Assembly (NCBI GenBank): GCA_014763835.1
Contig: JACXUQ010000035.1
Location: 1 to 9,141 of the forward strand
Length of the DNA stretch: 9,141 nucleotides
Source of the DNA: Thiotrichales bacterium
GTDB taxonomy: Bacteria > Pseudomonadota > Gammaproteobacteria > Thiomicrospirales > Thiomicrospiraceae
Direction: 5' to 3'
Under the pieces are notes generated by a model. The model made no database searches. It saw nothing but the letters and a program-made list of their open reading frames with translations, and was not told the DNA's origin. The stretch's first letter is position 1; every line of letters begins with the position of its first letter. Of the stretch, positions 1 to 6,031 are shown one piece after another. The position numbers and the translations under genes were made by a program.

Positions 1-2
1 AC

Positions 3-56
3 TACATTCTTAAACCGATTATCAAAGCAAAAGAGCTGGCTTTACGCGAATCCTAA
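3..56 (+). CDS. C-terminal tail of a probable HlyD-family type I secretion membrane-fusion protein (partial)
   Basis: Reading from base 3, the window opens with 17 codons, YILKPIIKAKELALRES, closed by TAA at 54-56; the rest of the gene lies upstream. From memory of the family, the pattern Y-h-h-K-P-h-h-K-x-K-x-x-A-L-R-E-x resembles the extreme C-terminus of HlyD/LapC-type periplasmic adaptors, which bridge an inner-membrane ABC exporter to a TolC-like channel. A TolC-family gene 745 bases downstream on the same strand supports this. The evidence is a short tail only, so the identity is an inference; an unrelated protein ending by chance in this way cannot be excluded. Confidence 0.5.
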   Translation, partial: YILKPIIKAKELALRES

Positions 57-139
57 GGGTACGAAAAAAACGGATTTAAACTTATATTTGCTATTATTTA
101 AATTAACTCCTGACTTTATCAAGGTTTTAGAATTTAGCC
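57..139 (+). other. AT-rich leader upstream of the LuxR-type regulator gene
   Basis: This 83-base gap follows the upstream stop codon and is markedly AT-rich. The heptamer ATTTAAA occurs twice, at 74-80 and 96-102, 22 bases apart. TATATT (83-88) and TATTAT (92-97) resemble -10 boxes, but neither has a convincing -35 at the right distance. No terminator hairpin is visible after the stop at 54-56, so read-through from the upstream gene is possible. The nearest purine-rich stretch, AAGG at 121-124, is too far from the ATG at 140 to be a good ribosome binding site. Confidence 0.35.
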
Positions 140-745
140 ATGACCTCTATACTTATCTATGCACAGGATCCGCAAGCCTTGAAGCTTTGGCTAAATGCCT
201 GTGAAACAACACCAAAAATCATCTACGATTTAGATAGTCTTGCTTCCCACCCTGAAACCTTGGTTGGAAAGCTGCTGCTTTTGCATCGTAAGCATGATGT
301 AACCGATGAACTGATTGAACAACTAGCGCGTTCCGGAATGGATATTCTGCTCTTCAGCAACCAACCTTCGCTGGAAGAGAGCGTAAACGGCTTTAAACTC
401 GGCATTAAAGGTTATCTCAACACTTTTGCCAGTTCCGAGCGAATCAAGCAAGCTATCAAGACCATTAGTCTTGGTCATATTTGGCTTGGACAGAATATTA
501 TGCAGGCTTTCATTCACTCGCTCATGCCCTCATCCGTCAGCAGTGACAGCTGGAAACGGGCGTTGACTGACCGCGAAATCGAAGTCACCGCTCTTGTTAT
601 GGAAGGTAAGAGCAACAAGGAGATTGCCGAGGCGTTGGAGATTGCCGAACGCACGGTCAAGGCGCACTTGCAGCACATTTTTCAAAAACTGGATGTAAAA
701 GACCGTTTAAGTCTGGCACTCAAAATTCAAAAGTGGCATGATTAA
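140..745 (+). CDS. LuxR/FixJ-family transcriptional regulator with a degenerate (pseudo-)receiver domain
   Basis: This 201-residue protein has two-domain response-regulator architecture. Residues 1-120 look like a receiver fold: ILIYAQD as first strand, KLLLLH (44-49) as third strand, and GIKGYL (88-93) before the last strand. The LuxR-type helix-turn-helix occupies about 141-195, with LTDREIEV, the SNKEIAEAL turn and ERTVKAHLQHIFQKL as recognition helix. The usual phosphorylation residues are missing: His49 stands where Asp is expected, the acidic pair after strand one is AQD, and the conserved Lys after GYL is replaced by NTF. It is therefore probably not activated by ordinary phosphotransfer. 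W115-L-G-Q118 lies where VpsT/CsgD-type regulators carry their c-di-GMP motif W[FLM][TS]R, but only the first two positions fit. The gene lies between the HlyD-like tail and the tolC-like gene, so it may regulate the export locus. The DNA-binding fold is certain; its ligand and targets are unknown. Confidence 0.88.
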   Translation: MTSILIYAQDPQALKLWLNACETTPKIIYDLDSLASHPETLVGKLLLLHRKHDVTDELIEQLARSGMDILLFSNQPSLEESVNGFKLGIKGYLNTFASSERIKQAIKTISLGHIWLGQNIMQAFIHSLMPSSVSSDSWKRALTDREIEVTALVMEGKSNKEIAEALEIAERTVKAHLQHIFQKLDVKDRLSLALKIQKWHD

Positions 746-770
746 ACATAAAGGCATATAAACCCACACA

Positions 771-789
771 TTTCAGACCCCATCTGAAA
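771..789. repeat. Perfect 7-5-7 inverted repeat against the tolC-like ribosome binding site
   Basis: TTTCAGA (771-777) and TCTGAAA (783-789) are exact reverse complements separated by CCCCA. The dyad ends where the Shine-Dalgarno AAGGAG (789-794) begins, 11 bases before the ATG at 801. No T-run follows, so it is not an intrinsic terminator. It could be an operator for a dimeric regulator, an RNA stem that affects tolC translation or mRNA stability, or chance. The structure is seen directly; the role is inferred. Confidence 0.5.
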
Positions 790-800
790 AGGAGCAGGAC

Positions 801-2162
801 ATGAAAACCTTTAACCTCAAACGGAGTTATGCAGCCTGCTTAGGCTCTTTGCTAATTCCACTCTCCACCCTCGCAACACCTGCCTACGCTATTGAACTAC
901 AGCAGACTGTTGAAGATGCAATCATGCACAATCCTGAACTGCGCCAGCAAATCAAAGCTTACCGTGCTATCGAAGCGGAATTGGACGGTGCCAAGGGTAG
1001 CTGGTATCCGCGAATTGATTTAAGCGCCGGTATCGGGCATGAAGAAGTCTATACCGATAATCAGGGAACAGTCACCACTGACACGACGGGAAGTGATGCA
1101 CTGACACGCACCGAATCCGCTGTCCGTTTGACACAAAACCTGTTTGAAGGCTTTGGTACCGAAAACGAAATCAAACGCCAGAAAGCGCGTTTAGACGCGG
1201 CTGCTTATAACGTCTACTCCAAAGCCAACCAGATTGCTTTGGATATGACGGAAGCTTATCTGAACCTGATGAAAGAAAAAGAGTTACTGCGTTTGGCGGA
1301 AGAAAATGTCAACACCCACCAGAAAATCATGGACCAGATTGTCCAGCGCCGTGATGCCGGTATCGGCAATCAGGTGGAGGTGGACCAAGCACAGGCACGT
1401 TTGGCCTTGGCGCAGTCCAACCTGATGGCATCGCGCAACAACTACTCTGACGTACTGGCACGCTTTCAGCGTGTACTGGGTCGTTTCCCCGACAGCGAAC
1501 TGGTTGCTCCCGACTTTAAAACCGAACTGCCAAAAGATGTCGAAGAAGCGGTTAATCTAGCGTTGCTGAACCACCCGACCATCCGGTCGGCCAATGCCAA
1601 CATTGCCGAAGCGCAAGCCCAGTATGATGCCTCTGCCAAAGGCTATTACCCTACCATTAATTTAGAGGTTGAAAAAACCTATGATCATAACTTGGCGGGT
1701 ATCGAAGGGCGTAATGAAGACTTCCAGGCGATGTTGAGATTGCGTTACAACCTCTACAACGGCGGCAAAGACAAGGCGGAACGAGCGCGCACAGCGAGCG
1801 CCATGCACGAGGCAGTTGAAATCCGCAACAACAGTCGCCGTCAGGCTATAGAGAACTTGCGTTATGCCTGGGGTGCTCGTCAATACGTCGGTGAACAGAT
1901 GAACTACATTCAGTCCCATATTAAACTGACTTACGATACCTTGCTGGGCTACCGCAAGCAGTTCAGTCTTGGGCGCAGAACGCTGTTGGATCTGTTGAAC
2001 ACCGAGGATGAATACATCAGCGCGCAACGCACGCTGGTTAACAGTCAATCCGACTATAACATGGCCACTTACCGCATTCTTAACGGCATGGGCACACTCT
2101 TGGAAAACATGAACATTAACCTTGATATGGTCAAGGTTGAAGGGGATTATTCCAATTACTGA
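801..2162 (+). CDS. TolC-family outer-membrane channel protein of type I secretion (LapE/AggA-like)
   Basis: The 453-residue product is a trimeric-type outer-membrane efflux/secretion channel whose alpha-helical barrel should span the periplasm and dock with an HlyD-type adaptor and ABC exporter. Residues 1-30 form a signal peptide: KR-containing start, hydrophobic core, and cleavage predicted after Ala-Tyr-Ala (28-30). The mature protein shows the two-fold TolC repeat, with early strands and helices ending in AVRLTQNLFEGFGTENEI and the matching second-half segment LRLRYNLYNGGKDKAE. Long heptad-rich helices and FSLGRRTLLDLLNTEDEY near the C-terminus are typical of type I secretion TolC proteins. 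The length is normal. The start is set by AAGGAG at 789-794, 6 bases before the ATG. It lies 55 bases after the LuxR-type gene on the same strand and ends before a strong terminator. The upstream HlyD-like tail makes protein or adhesin secretion more likely than drug efflux. The substrate is not in view. Confidence 0.92.
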   Translation: MKTFNLKRSYAACLGSLLIPLSTLATPAYAIELQQTVEDAIMHNPELRQQIKAYRAIEAELDGAKGSWYPRIDLSAGIGHEEVYTDNQGTVTTDTTGSDALTRTESAVRLTQNLFEGFGTENEIKRQKARLDAAAYNVYSKANQIALDMTEAYLNLMKEKELLRLAEENVNTHQKIMDQIVQRRDAGIGNQVEVDQAQARLALAQSNLMASRNNYSDVLARFQRVLGRFPDSELVAPDFKTELPKDVEEAVNLALLNHPTIRSANANIAEAQAQYDASAKGYYPTINLEVEKTYDHNLAGIEGRNEDFQAMLRLRYNLYNGGKDKAERARTASAMHEAVEIRNNSRRQAIENLRYAWGARQYVGEQMNYIQSHIKLTYDTLLGYRKQFSLGRRTLLDLLNTEDEYISAQRTLVNSQSDYNMATYRILNGMGTLLENMNINLDMVKVEGDYSNY

Positions 2163-2178
2163 GTCGTGCTGACATCAT

Positions 2179-2208
2179 AAAAAAAGGGGCTTTCACGCCC
2201 CTTTTTTT
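2179..2208. terminator. Bidirectional intrinsic terminator between convergent genes
   Basis: A7 GGGGC (2179-2190), loop TTTCAC, and GCCCC T7 (2197-2208) form a 12-bp perfect stem with a GC-rich core and a U-tract on either strand. It sits 16 bases after the tolC-like stop and 4 bases beyond the stop of the opposing membrane-protein gene (2213-2215), so it should end both transcripts. Confidence 0.93.
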
Positions 2209-2212
2209 ATGG

Positions 2213-2899
2213 CTAAACCGTAACACTGAACGCCAGGAATATCTGCCATCCCCCCATTAGAATCACACTTGATCCGGCCAGTTTTCTTATCCACGCCGTT
2301 CTCGCCAGGCGCGTAAAATAGAACGCAAACACGCCCATCAACAGCAGATTCGGCAAGGTTCCCAAGCCAAACGCCAACATGACAGCCGCACCCTCTATTA
2401 ATCCTCCGGCACTGAGCGCCATAATCGACATGCTATACACCAATCCACACGGCAACCACCCCCAAACCGCACCGTACAGCCAGGCCTGAGGCAAGTTTTT
2501 AACCGGCGTGAGGCGGTTTGCATACGGCTGAACACGCCCCCAAACGCCCTGACCAAGCTTTTCAATCGCAACAATTCCCTGCCACCAACCAGCAAGATAA
2601 AGACCCAGCGCGATCATAAACGTGCCCGCAATGCTCTGCAAAACTTGCTGCGCAGGCAGAAAAACCGCCAGGGAAGCAAGCGTACTACCGAGCCAGCCGA
2701 ATACCGCGCCAATCATCACATAGCTGGAAATGCGGCCGGCATTATAAGCCGCCTGATAGACAAGCACAGACATACGGTTACGTTGAACTCGGGGATCCAA
2801 GCCAAATGTCAAAGCTCCGACGACACCGCCACACATCCCCAGACAATGCACGCCACCTAGAATGCCGACCAGCAAAGCGCTTACATAAATTGAATCCAC
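2213..2899 (-). CDS. TauE/SafE- or DsbD_2-like polytopic inner-membrane protein
   Basis: This 228-residue protein is mostly hydrophobic, with about six predicted membrane helices (near residues 4-30, 55-80, 88-108, 138-163, 168-195 and 205-225). Two conserved signatures mark the family often annotated as sulfite exporter TauE/SafE or DsbD_2/UreH-like: GGVHCLGMCGG at 15-25 and WGWLPCGLVYS at 146-156, each in a membrane helix. The cysteines (C19, C23, C151) suggest metal or thiol-redox handling. Members are often found beside cbb3 oxidase assembly genes, but no such genes are visible here, so the substrate is unknown and sulfite export should not be assumed. The GTG start overlaps the comM TAG stop by one base (TAGTG), with AGGGA 8 bases upstream as the likely ribosome binding site. 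Translation is probably coupled to comM. The gene ends in TAG next to the shared terminator. Confidence 0.82.
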   Translation of the reverse strand: MDSIYVSALLVGILGGVHCLGMCGGVVGALTFGLDPRVQRNRMSVLVYQAAYNAGRISSYVMIGAVFGWLGSTLASLAVFLPAQQVLQSIAGTFMIALGLYLAGWWQGIVAIEKLGQGVWGRVQPYANRLTPVKNLPQAWLYGAVWGWLPCGLVYSMSIMALSAGGLIEGAAVMLAFGLGTLPNLLLMGVFAFYFTRLARTAWIRKLAGSSVILMGGWQIFLAFSVTV

Positions 2900-4425
2900 T
2901 AAACCAATCCCTGACGATCAAACCCGCGGTAGCCGATCGCCTCCGCCAAATGTTCCACCTTAACCGCATCATCCCCCGACATATCAGCCAAGGTTCTGGC
3001 AACGCGTAAAATACGATGATAACTGCGAGCGGAAATGCCCATTTTTTCAGATGCCTTGCTTAACAGATCCTTACTTGGTTCATCCAGTACGGCCAATTGT
3101 TGCAGCTCTGCGGGCGACAATTCGCTGTTCAAACACCCTTGGCGCGCAAACTGCAATGCATGCATCCGCGCTACGCGCTCGCGCACCTGCGCACTACTCT
3201 CGCCTCTATGCGACGGCTCACGCTGCAAAGCCTGAATATCCACCGGGGGGATTTCCAGATGCAAATCAATCCGGTCCAGCAAAGGCCCGGAAATTTTGCG
3301 CAGATAACGACTGATCTGATCGGGTGTATCCTTGCAGCGACCTAACGGATCATCCGGAAAATAGCCTGATGGGCTAGGATTCATCGCCGCAACCAACAAA
3401 AACTTCGCCGGAAATATAATCTGGCCGTTCACACGCGATACTGCGACCTGACGGTTTTCCAGCGGTTCACGCAACGCCTCAAGCACAGGACGGGCAAACT
3501 CCGGCAACTCATCCAAAAATAAAACCCCGTGATGCGCCAGACTGATAGCACCGGGACGCGGAACACTGCCTCCTCCAACCATGGAAGCCGACGATGCCGT
3601 GTGATGCGGAGCAACAAACGGGCGCTGCAAGCATCTTTGGGGATTGAAAGCCTGTCCCGCAACAGATTGCACAGCAGCCAGTTCACTCGCCTGCTCCCAG
3701 TTCAAATTAGGCAATAACGACACCAAACGCTGCGCCAGCATACTTTTGCCCGCTCCCGGCGGGCCGACCATCAGTATCGAATGGCCCCCGCTGGCACTCA
3801 CTTCCAACACCCTTTTAGCCTGACTTTGACCGACAACATCCGCTAAATCGTGCATGTAACCCACTTCATCGTTAAGCAGTGGTTCGGCTGGATGCAAAGT
3901 GCCTTTTGCCAGTAAAAAAGCCACAACTTCCAACAGACTTTTGGCGCCCAGCAGCTGCTGACCATGCAGCGAACGCTGCGGATCATTCAATACCAATCCC
4001 GCTTCCTGCAGATTGGCATAAGGCACCACAAGACCTTTGTCCTCAGCCTGCAATACCGCCGGCAACACACCCGGCACCGCTCGAATTTCACCGTTTAAGC
4101 CAAGTTCGCCCAGAAACTCCAGACGACTGACATCCGCGTCCAGCTGTCCGGTCGCCAGCAAAATACCAATCGCAATCGCCAAATCATAACGTCCGCCGGA
4201 TTTCGGCAGATCCGCCGGGGCCAAATTCACGGTAATGCGTTTAGGAGGCAGCTGAAAACCGCTATTGATTAGCGCACTGCGCACGCGTTCCTTGCTTTCA
4301 CGCACCGACGCCTCCGGCAACCCCACAATCGACAAGGCCGGCAAACCATTGCTGGCATGCACCTCCACCATGACTTGCGGTGCCTGTATACCGATAGCGG
4401 CGCGAGTGAAAACGGCTGCGAACAC
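2899..4425 (-). CDS. comM: YifB/ComM-family Mg-chelatase-like AAA+ ATPase
   Basis: The 508-residue product matches the full length of ComM/YifB, a cytosolic hexameric helicase shown in naturally transformable bacteria to extend branch migration of incoming DNA. Residues 1-170 are the Lon-protease-like N-terminal domain, with the hallmark segments VEVHASNGLPALSIVGLPE and NLAPADLPKSGGRYDL. The AAA+ core has Walker A GPPGAGKS (221-228), Walker B VLFLDELPEF (301-310) and the sensor region AAMNPSPSGYF (346-356), followed by SGPLLDRIDL with the arginine region. The C-terminal Mg-chelatase domain includes ISARSYHRILRVARTLAD (464-481). The start is GTG at 4423-4425; it matches the usual N-terminus of the family and no ATG fits better. 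It begins 6 bases after the ubiK-like stop with only a weak Shine-Dalgarno, suggesting translational coupling. The family is certain; the role in transformation here is inferred, since no other competence genes are in view. Confidence 0.95.
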   Translation of the reverse strand: MFAAVFTRAAIGIQAPQVMVEVHASNGLPALSIVGLPEASVRESKERVRSALINSGFQLPPKRITVNLAPADLPKSGGRYDLAIAIGILLATGQLDADVSRLEFLGELGLNGEIRAVPGVLPAVLQAEDKGLVVPYANLQEAGLVLNDPQRSLHGQQLLGAKSLLEVVAFLLAKGTLHPAEPLLNDEVGYMHDLADVVGQSQAKRVLEVSASGGHSILMVGPPGAGKSMLAQRLVSLLPNLNWEQASELAAVQSVAGQAFNPQRCLQRPFVAPHHTASSASMVGGGSVPRPGAISLAHHGVLFLDELPEFARPVLEALREPLENRQVAVSRVNGQIIFPAKFLLVAAMNPSPSGYFPDDPLGRCKDTPDQISRYLRKISGPLLDRIDLHLEIPPVDIQALQREPSHRGESSAQVRERVARMHALQFARQGCLNSELSPAELQQLAVLDEPSKDLLSKASEKMGISARSYHRILRVARTLADMSGDDAVKVEHLAEAIGYRGFDRQGLV

Positions 4426-4431
4426 GACGGT

Positions 4432-4710
4432 TTACTCTGCGCCGCCTGACGTTGGCCGGTTTTGTTCGGCCATGCGTTTTTCCAGTTCAGCCACCTGCTT
4501 CTCCAACGCCTCCAATTTGGCACGGGTTTTCGCCAACACCGCCACCTGCAGGTCATACTCGTGGCGTGAAACCACATCGAGCTTTTCCAGGCTGCTGGTC
4601 AGCACCGCCTTGATCTGGGCCTTTGCCTGTTCCGGCGCTTTGCCCATGCCGTCGGGAATCGCCTGCGACAACTTCACTGCCAGCTCTTCGATTTGCTTGA
4701 TATTCAACAT
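4432..4710 (-). CDS. ubiK: UbiK-family accessory factor for ubiquinone biosynthesis (YqiC/BMFP family)
   Basis: This 92-residue protein is fully alpha-helical in appearance. It matches the BMFP/YqiC family: an N-terminal helix (IKQIEELAVKLSQAIP), the conserved segment LTSSLEKLDVVSRHEYDLQ (37-55), and a C-terminal coiled coil with leucines in heptads (VLAKTRAKLEALEKQVAELEKR, 58-79). In E. coli, UbiK binds UbiJ and supports the aerobic ubiquinone-assembly complex; members also associate with membranes. The ATG at 4708-4710 is preceded by AGAAGGAA about 6 bases upstream, a good ribosome binding site. It is first in a three-gene operon with comM and the membrane-protein gene, and comM begins 6 bases after its stop. 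The ubiK-comM pairing is seen in other gammaproteobacteria. Family assignment is strong; the ubiquinone role comes from family knowledge. Confidence 0.9.
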   Translation of the reverse strand: MLNIKQIEELAVKLSQAIPDGMGKAPEQAKAQIKAVLTSSLEKLDVVSRHEYDLQVAVLAKTRAKLEALEKQVAELEKRMAEQNRPTSGGAE

Positions 4711-4769
4711 TACGTGTTTCCTTCTGATCTATAAAACGCCTGTTCAACGCCTTTTAACCCATAAAGTGG

Positions 4770-4798
4770 ACTATACCCTTTTTAACGTCGACACTCCA
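4770..4798 (-). promoter_or_regulatory. Candidate sigma-70 promoter for the ubiK-comM operon
   Basis: On the minus strand, TGGAGT (4793-4798, 3 of 6 to TTGACA) and TATAGT (4770-4775, 5 of 6 to TATAAT) are separated by 17 bases. Transcription would begin near 4763, about 50 bases before the ubiK ATG. This is a match by eye with a weak -35 box. Confidence 0.35.
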
Positions 4799-4850
4799 GC
4801 CAACAAACTCAACAGGCCGGGTCTAAGCAATAAAACCCATGCATCCAGCA

Positions 4851-4878
4851 TTGGAGCCGGCATAATTCATGTTAAAAT
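4851..4878 (+). promoter_or_regulatory. Candidate promoter for the diguanylate cyclase gene
   Basis: TTGGAG (4851-4856) and TAAAAT (4873-4878, 5 of 6 to TATAAT) are 16 bases apart. Transcription would start near 4885, leaving a leader of about 60 bases before the ATG at 4948. The -35 match is only 3 of 6. Confidence 0.3.
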
Positions 4879-4947
4879 TTGAGGCATCCATTTTCAACGC
4901 AGCCGTTCAATATCGACGGACCGTTACACAATAAAAGGGTCATGCCA

Positions 4948-5997
4948 ATGCTTCACTTCAATGACGCACCGGAGAAAGCCAAACGTATTTTTAGCCGGTT
5001 GGTGGAAGAGTTTGAAAAATTCAATATCAATCCCACGCCACTGAACTACTATGTCTGGTACCAGTACCTTAAAGGCGAAAATCCGCAATTCCGCCAGGAA
5101 ATGGATCACATCATCAACGACCAATACGGTTACAACGACCGCGACGGACGTCGTCTTTATGATGAATACCTTTCAGAAGAGCAGGAAGCCAGCTCGGAGT
5201 TTGACCGCGCCTTCCGCCGCCTCGTCAATCTGATGATCCAGAAAATGAACACCTGGAGCAATAAACTCGAGAAACAGACCCAGCAGCTCGACAACTGCGC
5301 CCGCTCGCTCAACGAACCCAACCTCGGCTCGGAGGAGTTGCGCCGCATTACCGACACCATGATCTCCACCGCACACTCCATCAACGAGAGTAACCGCTCC
5401 TTCCAGCAAGAGATGCTGAACAACTCCGAAGAGGTCAAAAAACTTCGCGGCGAACTGATTGCCGCGCAAACGGCCGCACTCACCGACGAACTCACCGAGA
5501 TCGGCAACCGTAAAGCCTTTAACAACGCCCTGCAAGAACTCATGCTGGAGGCTGCCGCCAAACCCGAAAGCCTGTGCCTGATTCTCAGCGATATAGATCA
5601 CTTCAAAAAATTCAACGACACTTACGGCCATCTGATCGGCGACAGCGTCCTGCGCTATTACGCCAACATCATCAAAAAGGAACAAGGGAAAAACGAAGTC
5701 GTATGCCGCTACGGCGGCGAAGAGTTTGCCGTCCTGCTCTCCGATACCTCGCTGGAGGGCGCCAAAGTGCGCGCTGAAAAGATCCGCAGCGCCATCGAAG
5801 CCGCCACCCTGAAACGCAAGAACTCCAACGAGCCGCTGACCAAAATCACCGCTTCTTTCGGCATTGCCCATTATCACGGCGAAAGCGACACGGCAGAAGA
5901 ATTTATTAGCCGCGCCGATAAAGCGCTTTACGAAGCCAAACGCCAAGGACGCAACCGCGTGCTGGACGAACTGGACTTGACCGAAACGCAGCAATAA
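4948..5997 (+). CDS. Soluble GGDEF-domain diguanylate cyclase with a helical N-terminal domain
   Basis: The protein (349 residues from this start) should make cyclic di-GMP from two GTP in the cytosol; no membrane helix or signal peptide is visible. Residues 1-120 form an acidic, helical region containing INPTPLNYYVWYQYLKGENP (27-46), a pattern known at the front of many soluble diguanylate cyclases but without assigned function. A coiled-coil-like linker covers about 125-175. The GGDEF domain begins at DELTEIGNRKAF (180-191) and carries metal and nucleotide residues in SDIDHFKKFNDTYGHLIGD (214-232), the active motif RYGGEEF (254-260), TASFGIA (301-307) and ADKALYEAKRQGRNRV (323-338). All key catalytic residues are present. 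The inhibitory site RxxD is replaced by GKNE (248-251). The start is the ATG at 4948, 8 bases after AAAAGGG (4933-4939); ATG 4942 is too close, and a longer TTG start at 4879 lacks a ribosome binding site. It diverges from ubiK and converges with the SPOR gene. Confidence 0.92.
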   Translation: MLHFNDAPEKAKRIFSRLVEEFEKFNINPTPLNYYVWYQYLKGENPQFRQEMDHIINDQYGYNDRDGRRLYDEYLSEEQEASSEFDRAFRRLVNLMIQKMNTWSNKLEKQTQQLDNCARSLNEPNLGSEELRRITDTMISTAHSINESNRSFQQEMLNNSEEVKKLRGELIAAQTAALTDELTEIGNRKAFNNALQELMLEAAAKPESLCLILSDIDHFKKFNDTYGHLIGDSVLRYYANIIKKEQGKNEVVCRYGGEEFAVLLSDTSLEGAKVRAEKIRSAIEAATLKRKNSNEPLTKITASFGIAHYHGESDTAEEFISRADKALYEAKRQGRNRVLDELDLTETQQ

Positions 5998-6031
5998 ACA
6001 GACAGCGACCCGGCCTGTTCACTTTTTAAGC

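Noticed and set aside
3370..3402. NPSPSG in ComM instead of the cysteine-bearing NPCPCG seen in many relatives.
   Set aside because: Gammaproteobacterial YifB/ComM proteins commonly have NPSP[TS]G, so this is a lineage trait and not a defect.
4776..4787. AAAAAGGGTAT-like string upstream of ubiK that recurs near 8518-8528 upstream of argS.
   Set aside because: The two copies have opposite orientation relative to their genes and are short and low in complexity, so a shared site is not supported.
4265..4882. A 205-codon open frame on the + strand across ubiK and the start of comM.
   Set aside because: It is antisense to two recognised genes, and its translation is Ser/Thr/Ala-rich without domain features.
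4879..4947. Longer diguanylate cyclase start at TTG 4879 (or ATG 4942).
   Set aside because: TTG 4879 has no ribosome binding site and overlaps the likely -10 box. ATG 4942 is only 2 bases from the AAAAGGG, while ATG 4948 has 8-base spacing.
5173..5994. A 273-codon open frame on the - strand, antisense to the diguanylate cyclase.
   Set aside because: The GGDEF frame has all family motifs, and the antisense translation is a Phe/Val/Gly-rich shadow with no motif.
5997..6019. AACAG/CTGTT inverted repeat between the convergent diguanylate cyclase and SPOR genes.
   Set aside because: A 5-bp stem with a 13-base loop and a poor T-tract is too weak to call a terminator.
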